From: Thermotogota bacterium
Lineage (GTDB): Bacteria; Thermotogota; Thermotogae; Petrotogales; Petrotogaceae
Assembly: GCA_029780115.1 (NCBI GenBank)
Contig: JAKOZG010000004.1
Location: 62,001 to 126,000 of the forward strand
DNA: 64,000 nucleotides
Direction of reading: 5' to 3'
A program made the translations under genes and the position numbers. Below, piece by piece: positions 26,233-35,997 of the stretch. Within the stretch, counting starts at the first letter, position 1. The number at the start of each line of letters is the position of its first letter. Below the pieces are notes generated by a model, which saw nothing but the letters and a program-made list of their open reading frames with translations, was not told where the DNA came from and made no database searches.

Positions 26233-26799
26233 TTATCTATCTTTTTTAAGGTATTGATACAAAATATCTTTTTTTAGTTTCTGGGCTTTTTCTTCTCCTG
26301 CTAGATACTTAATTATCTCAATTGCAAAATCTACTGCTAACGCGGGCCCTCGTGAAGTTATTATATTTTTATCTCTAACAACAGGTTTTTCCACATATAT
26401 TCCGTCTTTCAATTCATTTTCAAATCCCGGATAAGAAGTCACTTGTTTCCCTTTTATTACTCCAGCCTTTGCAAGAACTATTGGTCCAGCACATATTGCT
26501 GCAACAAGTTTGCCTGCTTCATTCATTTTTTTTACGATATCTATAACAAAATGATTATCCCGTAGTCTTTCTGAACCAGGCATACCACCAGGAATAATAA
26601 CCGCATCATATAAAGATACATCATTTAACTCGTCTATTTTTTTATCTGCTATAACCGTAATTTTATGAGATCCTTTCACTTTGTTGTCATTTGTTATCGA
26701 TACAGTATCAACTTCTATCCCTGTTCTTCTCAGATAATCTACCACTGTTAATGCCTCTACCTCTTCAAATCCTTCAGCTAAAAAAACCAAAGTTTTCAT
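26233..26799 (-). CDS. DJ-1/PfpI superfamily protein
   Basis: 188 residues of the DJ-1/YajL fold. AEGFEEVEALTVVDYLRR holds the conserved active-site Glu, AICAGPIVLAKAG carries the reactive cysteine on the nucleophile elbow, and SRGPALAVDFA closes the fold. Relatives act as deglycases/glyoxalases, redox-stress proteins or proteases; the short spacing and FEEVEA motif favour the DJ-1/YajL group over PfpI. ATG start behind AGGGGGTGA, a G-rich site that could also pair with the C-rich RNA at 12363. Followed leftward by other single genes. Confidence 0.9.
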   Translation of the reverse strand: MKTLVFLAEGFEEVEALTVVDYLRRTGIEVDTVSITNDNKVKGSHKITVIADKKIDELNDVSLYDAVIIPGGMPGSERLRDNHFVIDIVKKMNEAGKLVAAICAGPIVLAKAGVIKGKQVTSYPGFENELKDGIYVEKPVVRDKNIITSRGPALAVDFAIEIIKYLAGEEKAQKLKKDILYQYLKKDR

Positions 26800-26982
26800 A
26801 ATATCACCCCCTAGTTTAATAGTAAAGTATTGTTTTGTAGATTCTAATCATCTGTTTTTATCTTCTTCTTTAGTTTGACCTAAAAAGAAAATGAAAGCTC
26901 CGCATTGTACCTACTTTAAATTGAAAATCTCTGAAAACGAATCCTTTCTAAAATGGGTAGGTTCACAGACATCATATTTCTT

Positions 26983-27348
26983 TCAATCTTTAATATGTCT
27001 TATCCCACTACCAATCGGATGTGTAGTATCCCCTTTGTAACGAGGAATTAAATGTATATGCAAATGAAAAACCGTCTGTCCTGCATCATATCCAACATTT
27101 ACCCCAACATTATACCCGCTTGGTTTAAACTGTTCATCAATGATTTTTTTGCATTCATTAATAAGTTGATATAAACTAACTATTTCTTCTTCAGTCGCTT
27201 CAAAAAAACTATCAAAGTGTCTTTTTGGGATTACAAGTATATGGCCTTTGCTAACCGGGTGTTTATCGTATATAGCAAAAGCTAATTCATTTTGCACGAC
27301 TATATTATCTGGATTATCTTTTATATCACAAAAAATACACCGACTCAT
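26983..27348 (-). CDS. HIT-family (histidine triad) nucleotide hydrolase
   Basis: 121 residues with an N-terminal zinc-type CIFCDI, KGHILVIPKRHFDSF, and the catalytic triad HLHIHLIPRY near the C-terminus. The family hydrolyses AMP-lysine, adenylyl sulfate or dinucleoside polyphosphates. The Hint-like CxxC and short C-terminus suggest a Hint/YcfF relative. ATG start behind AAGGGG. Confidence 0.93.
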   Translation of the reverse strand: MSRCIFCDIKDNPDNIVVQNELAFAIYDKHPVSKGHILVIPKRHFDSFFEATEEEIVSLYQLINECKKIIDEQFKPSGYNVGVNVGYDAGQTVFHLHIHLIPRYKGDTTHPIGSGIRHIKD

Positions 27349-27412
27349 TAAATCAACCCCTTAACTCATTTTACCACATCAATATAATTATACTATATTT
27401 GAAAAATAAGCA

Positions 27413-28705
27413 TTATTTTATTTTTAACAGACTTAACGCTTTTTCATAATCTCTTTTCCTTTCGTAGGTTGGAACTAAACTTCCTCCTGTAGCCCAGCAT
27501 ATATGACTAATATTATCTATCTCAGAAAAATAAATTGGCCCCAAAAATCCTGCAAATGCTGATGGTTCCAAATATATATTTTCTTCATCTACAGATGTTT
27601 TTAAAAATGTATATAATCTTTTATCTTCAACTGTAAATATTCCATCAACAACATTATTCATCGTTCTTGTAGCAAGTGAAGAAGCTCTACCAACAGCCAA
27701 ACCATCTGCTTCGGTTTTGTTATCTAACCCAAAATCGTTTACGGAAACTTTATCAAACAAACCTGTAATTAAAGCTAATAACATTGCTGGAGAATGTGTT
27801 GGCTCTGCAAAGAAACAACGAACATTATCCCCATAAATGAGTTTTAATCCAAAGGTTATTCCTCCGGGAGAACCCCCTACACCACAAGGCAAATATACAT
27901 ACAATGGATGATCTTCATCAACTATAATATTTAATTTTGATAACTGTTGTTTAATTCTTATACCTCCAACTGCATATCCTAAAAACAAATCCTTAGAATT
28001 TTCATCATCTACAAAATAGCTGTTAGGATCCTCTTTAGAACGTTTCCTTCCTTCTTCTATAGCAACTGAAAAATCGCCATCATATTCAACTATTTTTACA
28101 CCTTTACTTCTTAGAAGTTCTTTTTTCCAACGCTTTGCATCTTTAGACATATGCACTACTACCTTAAAACCAATTTTAGCGCTTATAATACCTATACTCA
28201 AACCCAAGTTTCCCGTACTTCCAACCTGTACTGTAAAATTTGAAAAGAACTTTTTGTACCTTTCTTCCGATAAAACACTATAATCATCGTCAATAGAAAG
28301 CATAATATTTTCTATAGCTAACTTCTCGGCATGTTTTAAAACTTCATATATTCCACCTCTTGCTTTTACAGAACCAACTATCGGAAGTAAATCATCCCTT
28401 TTTAGTAATAATGTTCCTTTTATTTTTCTTGAATAATCACATTCAAGCCTCTTCTTCATTTTATTAATTTCATGAACAGGAGATTCTATAATACCGTCTT
28501 TTACTTCCGGAAACTCTTTTCTAATATATGGTGCAAATCTTTGTAACCTAGCTTCTGCATCTATAACATCTTCATATGATATAGGTAAAGTACTAAGAAT
28601 GTCTTTAAACTTCATTTTATGATCATTAATCCACATAACTTCTTCCAATGTCTTTATCTTAGAAATTAATAGAGGATCTTCTCTTGATTTGAAAACATAA
28701 TTCAT
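27413..28705 (-). CDS. dsdA: D-serine ammonia-lyase
   Basis: PLP enzyme converting D-serine to pyruvate and ammonia. The 430-residue length fits DsdA. The PLP lysine is in VGSVKARGGIYEVL, with QVGSTGNLGLSIGI (phosphate pocket), CGVGGSPGGITFGLK and EADGLAVGRAS later. N-terminal LTWIN-like MWINDHK is also typical. No dsdX permease or dsdC regulator adjoins. ATG start behind GGAGATTAAAG. A promoter is suggested at 28821-28848. Confidence 0.93.
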   Translation of the reverse strand: MNYVFKSREDPLLISKIKTLEEVMWINDHKMKFKDILSTLPISYEDVIDAEARLQRFAPYIRKEFPEVKDGIIESPVHEINKMKKRLECDYSRKIKGTLLLKRDDLLPIVGSVKARGGIYEVLKHAEKLAIENIMLSIDDDYSVLSEERYKKFFSNFTVQVGSTGNLGLSIGIISAKIGFKVVVHMSKDAKRWKKELLRSKGVKIVEYDGDFSVAIEEGRKRSKEDPNSYFVDDENSKDLFLGYAVGGIRIKQQLSKLNIIVDEDHPLYVYLPCGVGGSPGGITFGLKLIYGDNVRCFFAEPTHSPAMLLALITGLFDKVSVNDFGLDNKTEADGLAVGRASSLATRTMNNVVDGIFTVEDKRLYTFLKTSVDEENIYLEPSAFAGFLGPIYFSEIDNISHICWATGGSLVPTYERKRDYEKALSLLKIK

Positions 28706-29029
28706 CTTTAATCTCCTTTTGAATTTTTTATAAATTGCCTAGCTTCTTTTTTAAATGATTTTAGGTATCGCTTAATTCCATTAGGAAGGTGAATCTTTCA
28801 CTTTTAAATTACCATAAATTATTATACCTGGAGGAATTAAACAATCAAAAATACTAATTGTTACAAAAAAATGACCTTATTTCTATAGTTAAACTTCAAG
28901 TTGTATTATTCACATTATGGTATAAGAACAGTCGTGATATAATTTATTTGTATATTAATAAAATATCCATACAACAAATAATTATTATTTATAAATACTA
29001 ATCATAAAGTTAAGGAGTGAGATTATTAT
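28706..29029. other. Divergent intergenic region between dsdA and the nuclease gene
   Basis: Besides the possible dsdA promoter it contains a TATAAT at 28935-28940 that may serve the nuclease gene, but without a well-spaced -35 box. No operator, RNA gene or further coding frame stands out. Confidence 0.4.
28821..28848 (-). promoter_or_regulatory. Possible dsdA promoter
   Basis: Minus strand TTGATT (28843-28848), a 16-base spacer and TATAAT (28821-28826). The leader of roughly 105 bases includes a small hairpin, GTGAA-AGA-TTCAC. Confidence 0.4.
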
Positions 29030-29911
29030 ATGAAAAAGTTTATCACTTTTTTCACATTAATAATATTTACCTTCACATTATTTAGTCAATCATTATTTGA
29101 CATTACTTCCATAAAGTCTAATATAGAAAGATTAAAAGCATATGAGGAAATTGTAGAACAATTAAATGAAATAGAAAGCGAAGAAAATGATTTAAAAAAA
29201 TTAGACTTGTACGACAAGTTTTTTGAAGAAAAACTTTTGAAAATACCTATTAGCTTGGAAAAAGGTGTCGTTACAAGGATAATAGATGGAGACACTGTCG
29301 AAATTGAAATCGATGGAAAAATATATAAAACAAGATTCGTTGGTATTGATACCCCTGAAAGCACTACAAAAATTGAACCTTTTGGCCTGGAGGCCTCCCT
29401 TTTTACTACCAAAGAATTATTAGGTAAAACTGTATATCTTGAAAAAGATGTTTCAGAAACAGATAGGTATGGAAGACTTTTGAGATATATTTGGCTTGAA
29501 CCACCAAATGAGATAAATGACTTGGAAATACGTACAAAAATGTTTAATGCTATTCTTCTACTAAACGGATTCGCAAAAATTTCAACTTTTCCACCTGATG
29601 TCAAATATGAAGAATATTTTTTAACTTATTCGAAAGAAGCTCAAGAAAATAATTTAGGCCTATGGGCTTTGATTGAGGAATCAGTAAGTTTACTTAATGA
29701 TTCCACAACATTAACCGATTCTTCTTCACCTAATCCAAAGCTTTATGTTGATTCCGAAGGAAGAGGGCTAATAAAAGGGAACATTAACTCCAGTGGAGAA
29801 AAAATCTACCATATACCCGGTGGAATATACTATGAACAAACTATTCCTGAAGTATGGTTCAAAACAGAAGAAGAAGCTCAAGCTGCAGGTTTTAGAAAAT
29901 CAAAAAGATAA
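29030..29911 (+). CDS. Secreted thermonuclease-like (SNase) nuclease with C-terminal sunset domain
   Basis: 293 residues: a signal peptide ([18 protein letters not shown]), a charged coiled-coil-like stretch (residues 25-70), an SNase domain (about 80-225) and a C-terminal domain (about 245-293). SNase catalytic residues are visible: DGDT, then R, D, T and E in [10 protein letters not shown], and the second Arg in [11 protein letters not shown]. The end, [16 protein letters not shown] to [14 protein letters not shown], matches the sunset domain often found after surface nucleases. It probably degrades extracellular nucleic acid in a calcium-dependent manner. ATG start behind AAGGAGTGAG. Confidence 0.92.
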   Translation: MKKFITFFTLIIFTFTLFSQSLFDITSIKSNIERLKAYEEIVEQLNEIESEENDLKKLDLYDKFFEEKLLKIPISLEKGVVTRIIDGDTVEIEIDGKIYKTRFVGIDTPESTTKIEPFGLEASLFTTKELLGKTVYLEKDVSETDRYGRLLRYIWLEPPNEINDLEIRTKMFNAILLLNGFAKISTFPPDVKYEEYFLTYSKEAQENNLGLWALIEESVSLLNDSTTLTDSSSPNPKLYVDSEGRGLIKGNINSSGEKIYHIPGGIYYEQTIPEVWFKTEEEAQAAGFRKSKR

Positions 29912-30084
29912 TGGTTTCAACAAAAGCAAGAGATACTTAATCTTTGTTAGATAAAATGCAGAGATATTTTCCTTTTGTCTCAAAACTTGAAACCGTTTCT
30001 TCTAGTAATCTGGATTATAATAGTGGTTGTAAATAAAATACATTATAATTGAACGTGATTTTTAAAATTCATGAGGTGACCATT

Positions 30085-33021
30085 TTGACGAATAGTTTAG
30101 TAAAAAAAATAACGTTAGAACTCAAAAATATTATATTAGAAGAGATTACAAAGGATGAATCTATATCACTTCAAATCTTTTTAAGTTTTATTGTAATCAA
30201 GGTATTGGAAACAAAAAAATTGATAGATAAATCACTTCGGATTTTTGAAGAGAATAGCGAAGAATTCTTTCTTTCATCCAGATATTTCGAACAGATTAAA
30301 TATTTGAATAAAAATTTCAATAATTTTCATTCAATTTTGCCTATGAGTCAACAAATTTCTGAAAGTACTCTTAAAAAAATTAGTTGCTTGTTCAAAGAAA
30401 TACCTGAGGACAGTTGGAATAAAGAAGAAATAATCTCTTGGTCTTATGAATATTACAACCATCCATCTGAGAAGATATCGGTTGCTAATTCTCGGTTTTA
30501 TACTCCTGCATGGATTATAGAATATCTAGTAGAACATACGTTAATCAGAAATTTTGCTAATAACAAAAAATTAAACATTGAAGATATTAAGATTATAGAT
30601 CCAGCTTGTGGTTGCGGTAACTTTATAATCCAAATATATGATGTATTAAAGAATATCTATTTAGATAGAGGTTATACCCCAAGAGAAGCTGCAAAAACGA
30701 TAATAGCTCAAAATCTTTATGGTGTTGATACAGATGAAAAAGCTGTAGAAATAACAAATTTGATCGTAAAAATAAAAGCTTTAGAAGATGGCTTAGATAA
30801 AATACCTGACACAAATTTTGTATCAATTCCTCAATTTGAAACTGATAACCCACTCTTACCAAAACTTGAAGTAATGGGGAGTTTAATTACAGAAAAAGAT
30901 CTTAGAAGACTAATAAAAATGGATATTCAAGACACAAAACTTTCAAGAGTGATAAATATTTTAACTGAAAAGTATGACATAGTTCTAACTAATCCTCCTT
31001 ATCTTGATTCGTCGGATTATAACGATGAGTTGAAGAAATACATATATGAAGATTACAAAGATTTTAGAAAGAACTTATATTCATGTTTTATTAAAAAAAA
31101 TTATGAGCTGCTAAAAGATGAAGGATACATTGGAATGATCACACCGCAGACTTTTATGTTTATTAGCAGTTATGAACAAACACGAAAGTTTATATTAGAT
31201 AATATGGAGATAGAAACGTTAGTTCATTTTGGGTTAGGGGGAGTCTTTGATTCTGCTCTTGTAGATACCGCTATGTATGTTTTAAAAAAGGGCCAAGAAA
31301 ACTCACAGGGAGAATATATAAAACTCATCTCATTCAATGGAAAAGATGAGAAAAAGAAAGTTTTAGAAGAAATTTGGAAAAATCAAAATCAAAAATATAT
31401 AAATAAATACGTTTACAAAGTTGATAAAAAAGTATTTTCAAAGGTACCACGGTGTCCGTTTATTTACTGGGTGAATTCTGATATGATTAATATTTTTGAA
31501 AATGAAAATTTACAATCATATTGTGATGTAAGGCAGGGAATCGCAACAGGTGATAATAAAAAATTCTTGAGATACTTTTGGGAAGTAAGAAAGGAAGACA
31601 TTAGCTTTAACTATAAAGAAGATGGGAAAAAGTGGGTTCCTTATGCCAAAGGTGGTCCTTACAATAAATGGTTTGGCAATCTATGGTGGGTAATAGCCTA
31701 TGACGAAGAAAATTTTAATCTTCTTAAAAACATGGGCAACAACCTTCCTAACAGAAAGTATTATTTTAAAAAAGGAATTACTTATACGATGACAACTTCT
31801 AAAGGTTCTACTTTTAGGTATTTACCGGAAAATTTTTTATTTGATTGCAAAGGAAGCTCCATTTTTTTTAAAGAAGAAAAGTATATTTTTAGATTTCTTG
31901 GTTTATTGAATAGCTCATTGTTTTCTTATATGGAGAAAATTATCGCGGGAAGTGTAGACCTTGAAGTGGGAGATCTTAAAAAATTGCCTGTACCGCCAAG
32001 TATAATTAACGATTCAAAAAACTCGAAAAAACTTGAATTACTAGTTAAACTTAATGTAGCAATAAAAAAACAAAACACTCAGATTTATCCCACAGAATTT
32101 CACTTTGACGAAACATTTTTTTGTAAATGTTCTAATTTTCATTCATATTTACAAATCAAGAATGCACTTGATACATACTTGTTACTATCTAATGGTTTAA
32201 TTGATTTGATTGTTTTTGATTTGTATAATCTACCAATCAAAAATTATAATGAAGTGTATCAAAGTGAAGGTTTTCCTTCTGCTTTTTATCCGAGTGAAAC
32301 AAAAGATTTTGATAAGCTCCCTCCGTTAGTTTCTTTGGTACAAGATAATTATATGAATGATTTAAATTTAAGTGACGAAGACCTTGATAGTATAGAATTT
32401 TTATTAAAAGATTTTTATAAAAACAAAATAAAAGATCTAAAATTAAACGTTTCTACGAAATATGCTATCCCTAAGGAATATTACGACAATTTTGTCGAGA
32501 ATTTAAGCAGAAAAGCTTTGCAAAATCCTGTTTCAATTTTCAATAATATTAAAAATGAAGAATTTCAATTAAAACAACTGTGCTACTTAAAAATCGATGA
32601 TGATATTAGAAATTACTTGTTAAAATCCCAACAAGGTTTTATCTACTATGGGTTTTCGAGTAAGAATGAAGAAGCATTATTAGACGAAATCTTCAAAGAT
32701 CGTTCGTTTCTTGAAAGAATACTAAATAAAGATTTAAAGACTTTTATTGAAAAAGATTATTTCTTATTTCATGAAAAACTTTATAAAAATCGGCCTGTAG
32801 TTTGGAAATTAGGAAATAAAAATTACGGCTTTTTAATTCATTATCATAATATGAATGAAAAAACCAAAAAAAATATGTTGTCTTTTTTGAAAAAACAGGA
32901 TTCTACTAAAAAAGATTTGCATGATTTTACAAATAAAATAAAAGGCATAAACTTTGATGTTATTATAGACGATGGAGTTTTAATTAACCGCGAAAAATTT
33001 CTCAAAGTTTTGCCGAAATAA
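30085..33021 (+). CDS. Eco57I/PglX-class adenine-specific DNA methyltransferase (orphan)
   Basis: 979 residues, related to COG1002 proteins, which include type IIG restriction-methylation enzymes and PglX of BREX. A helical N-terminus of about 140 residues leads to SRFYTPAWIIEYLVEHTL, SAM motif I DPACGCGNFI and catalytic motif IV NPPY in DIVLTNPPYLDSSDY (N6-adenine type). A long C-terminal part (about 430-970) contains KGSTFRYLPENF, a target-recognition-like segment and further helices. No PD-(D/E)xK nuclease motif was seen at the N-terminus, and no BREX or R-M partner gene is nearby. TTG 30085 is chosen because GAGGTGA sits just upstream. Two tandem membrane genes follow closely. Confidence 0.82.
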   Translation: MTNSLVKKITLELKNIILEEITKDESISLQIFLSFIVIKVLETKKLIDKSLRIFEENSEEFFLSSRYFEQIKYLNKNFNNFHSILPMSQQISESTLKKISCLFKEIPEDSWNKEEIISWSYEYYNHPSEKISVANSRFYTPAWIIEYLVEHTLIRNFANNKKLNIEDIKIIDPACGCGNFIIQIYDVLKNIYLDRGYTPREAAKTIIAQNLYGVDTDEKAVEITNLIVKIKALEDGLDKIPDTNFVSIPQFETDNPLLPKLEVMGSLITEKDLRRLIKMDIQDTKLSRVINILTEKYDIVLTNPPYLDSSDYNDELKKYIYEDYKDFRKNLYSCFIKKNYELLKDEGYIGMITPQTFMFISSYEQTRKFILDNMEIETLVHFGLGGVFDSALVDTAMYVLKKGQENSQGEYIKLISFNGKDEKKKVLEEIWKNQNQKYINKYVYKVDKKVFSKVPRCPFIYWVNSDMINIFENENLQSYCDVRQGIATGDNKKFLRYFWEVRKEDISFNYKEDGKKWVPYAKGGPYNKWFGNLWWVIAYDEENFNLLKNMGNNLPNRKYYFKKGITYTMTTSKGSTFRYLPENFLFDCKGSSIFFKEEKYIFRFLGLLNSSLFSYMEKIIAGSVDLEVGDLKKLPVPPSIINDSKNSKKLELLVKLNVAIKKQNTQIYPTEFHFDETFFCKCSNFHSYLQIKNALDTYLLLSNGLIDLIVFDLYNLPIKNYNEVYQSEGFPSAFYPSETKDFDKLPPLVSLVQDNYMNDLNLSDEDLDSIEFLLKDFYKNKIKDLKLNVSTKYAIPKEYYDNFVENLSRKALQNPVSIFNNIKNEEFQLKQLCYLKIDDDIRNYLLKSQQGFIYYGFSSKNEEALLDEIFKDRSFLERILNKDLKTFIEKDYFLFHEKLYKNRPVVWKLGNKNYGFLIHYHNMNEKTKKNMLSFLKKQDSTKKDLHDFTNKIKGINFDVIIDDGVLINREKFLKVLPK

Positions 33022-33058
33022 ACAGTTGATTCTAAGACGATTAAAAGAGGTGATAGAA

Positions 33059-33835
33059 TTGAATCCTCCAATTTTTTCTAAAACTTTAAAAAAAGCACAG
33101 GCTGAATTTAACAAAATTCATAACTTTTTGATAGGAGACCCCTTGGTAAAAGAAACGCTATTTACTTCAGATTCTAGGCTATTTAGTACTTTGCGAATGA
33201 TAAATATCTTCTTTTCGTTTGTAGTTTTTATACCTATATTCGCTAGTTTTTGGAATTTTAACCTACCTCATTTTTTGGGTTATTTACTATGCGCATTTGG
33301 AGTTTACTTAACATGGGTTTTTGAATGGATAACAAAATCGACGATCTTAGAAGAAATAAGAACATTTACTATAATTCAAATTTCTCTACATAGTGTATTT
33401 GGAATATGGTTAAGATTTTATGACAAATTTGAAATTTACGATTCTATCTTACACATTACTGGCGGTATGTGGCTAGTATTCCTTATTTACCCACTAGTAA
33501 TTGGAATCGAATTACTTTCAGCTGACTCTAAAAGTCCTTTTTTCTATTTTAAGATTGTAATTATTACTTTGACTATCGTGACTACTCTAGGTGTTTTTTG
33601 GGAAATAGGAGAATTTGTATCGGACCTAATTTTTAGGAATTATCCTGGTTATAGGCTAGCTCAGGAAGACAGCATTTTTGATACCATGACCGATATCATA
33701 GCAAATCTTATTGGAACTATAGCGGGCATGGAGATCTTTTGGTTGACACTCAAGAAACTTAACAAATCAAGAGATATGGATTTATTATTCGAACGAATGG
33801 GAAAAGCTTTAAAAGATTATGTAAACCAAGAATAA
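33059..33835 (+). CDS. YjdF-like (DUF2238) membrane protein, copy 1
   Basis: About 258 residues with six or so hydrophobic segments from residue 40 onward. The pattern EIYDSILHITGGMW, then FWEIGEFVSD, and DTMTDIIANLIGT resembles the YjdF/DUF2238 family of inner-membrane proteins (YDKxLHxxGG, WExxEwxxD, DTxxDMxxxxxGA), whose function is unknown. TTG 33059 is chosen behind AGAGGTGAT and gives the N-terminus MNPPIFSKTLKKAQAEFNK. It begins 37 bases after the methyltransferase gene. The next gene is a close copy, so this is a recent tandem duplication. Confidence 0.75.
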   Translation: MNPPIFSKTLKKAQAEFNKIHNFLIGDPLVKETLFTSDSRLFSTLRMINIFFSFVVFIPIFASFWNFNLPHFLGYLLCAFGVYLTWVFEWITKSTILEEIRTFTIIQISLHSVFGIWLRFYDKFEIYDSILHITGGMWLVFLIYPLVIGIELLSADSKSPFFYFKIVIITLTIVTTLGVFWEIGEFVSDLIFRNYPGYRLAQEDSIFDTMTDIIANLIGTIAGMEIFWLTLKKLNKSRDMDLLFERMGKALKDYVNQE

Positions 33836-33900
33836 AAAAATAAAAAAACGCTTATTTTGTAATTTTCCGTAAATGTAAATCTTAGAAAGGAGTGATAAAT

Positions 33901-34677
33901 ATCAATCCTCCCATTTTTTCGAAAACTTTGAAGAAAGCACAGGCTGAGTTCAATAAGATTCATAATTTTTTGATCAGGGATCCAATTGTAAAAGAAACTC
34001 TATTTACTACTGATTCTATATGGTATTCTGTTTTAAGATACACTAATGTTGTTCTATCTTTTATAATTTTAATTCCTTTAGTGGATAGTATAATAAAATT
34101 AAATATTCCCAGAATTTTAACGTATCTTTTTTGTGGTTTCGGAATTTATTTATCTTGGGTATTTGAATGGGTCACGAAATCTCCTATACTTGAAGAAATA
34201 AGAACATTTACAATAATTCAAATCAATTTACACGCTTTTGTAGGAGGATGGCTTGGATTTTATGATAAATTTGAAATTTACGATTTTATCTTACATGTTA
34301 CGGGAGGCATGTGGTTAGTGTTTCTTATATTTCCATTAATAATTGGTATAGAATTGATTTCCACCGATTCTAAAAGTCCTTTTTTTTACTTGAAGATTGT
34401 GGTCATTACTATAGCTATTGTGACTACTCTGGGAGTTTTCTGGGAAATCATAGAGTTTACATCAGATTTGATGTTTCACAATTATCCAGGATATCGATTA
34501 GCTCAAGTAAACAATTTTGATACCATGACCGATATCGTTGCAAACCTTATTGGAGCAATAGCGGGTATGGAAGTCTTTTGGTTGACATTGAAGAAACTAA
34601 ACAAATCAAGAGATATGGACTTATTATTTGAAAGAATGGGGAAGGCTTTGAAAGACTATATTAATCACAAGAATTAA
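33901..34677 (+). CDS. YjdF-like (DUF2238) membrane protein, copy 2
   Basis: Paralogue of the preceding gene, near-identical at both ends (NPPIFSKTLKKAQAEFNKIH at the start; KKLNKSRDMDLLFERMGKAL at the end) and more diverged in the middle helices. In the aligned position of copy 1's TTG start this copy has ATC (33901-33903), eight bases after AAAGGAG. The only ordinary start is GTG 33892, which overlaps that ribosome site. The start is therefore either AUC or a poorly spaced GUG. The same EIYDFILHVTGGMW and DTMTDIVANLIGA motifs are kept. No strong terminator follows. Confidence 0.72.
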   Translation: MNPPIFSKTLKKAQAEFNKIHNFLIRDPIVKETLFTTDSIWYSVLRYTNVVLSFIILIPLVDSIIKLNIPRILTYLFCGFGIYLSWVFEWVTKSPILEEIRTFTIIQINLHAFVGGWLGFYDKFEIYDFILHVTGGMWLVFLIFPLIIGIELISTDSKSPFFYLKIVVITIAIVTTLGVFWEIIEFTSDLMFHNYPGYRLAQVNNFDTMTDIVANLIGAIAGMEVFWLTLKKLNKSRDMDLLFERMGKALKDYINHKN

Positions 34678-34825
34678 ACCTTAAATTTCGTAACAAATCT
34701 CGAAAATCATAATCTTAAAATTTTTAACTTTTGCTTTACTAAAGAAAAAATTTTTATCATATCTATATTGTTTTAAAATATGCTAAAATATACACAAACT
34801 TATAAAAGTAGAGGGGAGGCAAACG

Positions 34826-35929
34826 TTGAACGAAATGGCATCTTTAGGAATTATTGAAAAATCGTTATGGGGATCTACTAAAGAAGGTATCCCAGTAGAT
34901 CTGTATACTTTAATTAACCAAAATGGACTTATGATGCAAGTTACAAATTATGGAGCTACATTAGTAACTTTGTATGTACCTGATAAATCTGGACATTTAT
35001 CGGACGTTGTTTTAGGTTTTGACTCCCTTTCAGATTATGAAAAATCTTCCCCTTACAACCCATTTTTTGGTGCCACTATAGGAAGATATGCAAACAGAAT
35101 AGCGTTGGGACAATTCTCTTTGAATGGTAGAATATATTCTTTAGCTCAAAATGATGGAAACAATCATCTTCACGGAGGTATAAAAGGATTCCATAAACAA
35201 GTTTTTGAACCACTACCTATGAAAACACCCGAAGGTCCGTCCATACACTTAAAACGCTTAAGTCATGATGGAGAAGAAGGATATCCTGGTAATTTAAGAG
35301 TTTGCATTACATATACATTAACTAACAACAATGAAGTTAAAATTTATTATTATTGTACTACTGATAAACCAACAATAGTTAATCTAACTAATCATAGCTA
35401 TTTCAATTTATTGGGTGAAGGTTATGGAAACATTTTAGATCACGAAGTAACTATTTTTGCTAATAATTATACACCTGTAACTAAAGATTTGATTCCTACG
35501 GGAGAAATCTTTCCAGTTCAAGGAACTCCTTTTGATCTAACATCTTCTGTCACCCTCAGAGGTCAACTAGAAAAGTTTTCTAATGTTTCTTTTAAAGGTT
35601 ACGATCATAATTTTGTCCTTAATAACAAAGATAGTAGCTTAAAACTTGCAGCTAAAATAAAAGAACCCAATAGTGGAAGAGTGATGAAAATATATACAAC
35701 AGAAATTGGAATTCAGTTCTATACAGCAAATACAGTTAGCACCTTTGGAAAAGAAGGAAAATATTATGGGCAATATGCGGGTATGGCCCTAGAAACGCAA
35801 CATTATCCCGATTCACCAAATCATTCCAATTTTCCTTCTGTAGTTTTAAAACCAGGTGAAACATATTCATCAACAACAATTTATAAATTTCTAACAGAAG
35901 AGTCAACAAGCACCTACTTAGAAAGCTAG
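34826..35929 (+). CDS. galM: Aldose 1-epimerase (galactose mutarotase)
   Basis: Interconverts alpha and beta anomers of hexoses. 367 residues with VTNYGATLVTLYVPD, FGATIGRYANRI, the catalytic His in NNHLHGGIKGFHKQ and TNHSYFNLLGEG, the sugar-binding GYDHNFVLNN, and the C-terminal Glu in GMALETQHYPDSPNH. TTG 34826 behind GGGGAGG is the best start; ATG 34835 is possible. Stands alone, with no gal operon nearby. Converges on the terminator shared with the P-type ATPase. Confidence 0.95.
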   Translation: MNEMASLGIIEKSLWGSTKEGIPVDLYTLINQNGLMMQVTNYGATLVTLYVPDKSGHLSDVVLGFDSLSDYEKSSPYNPFFGATIGRYANRIALGQFSLNGRIYSLAQNDGNNHLHGGIKGFHKQVFEPLPMKTPEGPSIHLKRLSHDGEEGYPGNLRVCITYTLTNNNEVKIYYYCTTDKPTIVNLTNHSYFNLLGEGYGNILDHEVTIFANNYTPVTKDLIPTGEIFPVQGTPFDLTSSVTLRGQLEKFSNVSFKGYDHNFVLNNKDSSLKLAAKIKEPNSGRVMKIYTTEIGIQFYTANTVSTFGKEGKYYGQYAGMALETQHYPDSPNHSNFPSVVLKPGETYSSTTIYKFLTEESTSTYLES

Positions 35930-35997
35930 AGACTCATAAAAATTCATTTACTTTTTTGTAAGTTGATGTGTTTTTATTCTGAAACTGATAAAAAGAA

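Noticed and set aside
26233-26799. PfpI-type intracellular protease
   Set aside because: The N-terminal AEGFEEVEAL motif fits DJ-1/YajL better, so the broader superfamily name is used.
30085-33021. A complete BREX locus
   Set aside because: None of the other BREX genes (brxA, brxB, brxC, pglZ, brxL) is present on either side.
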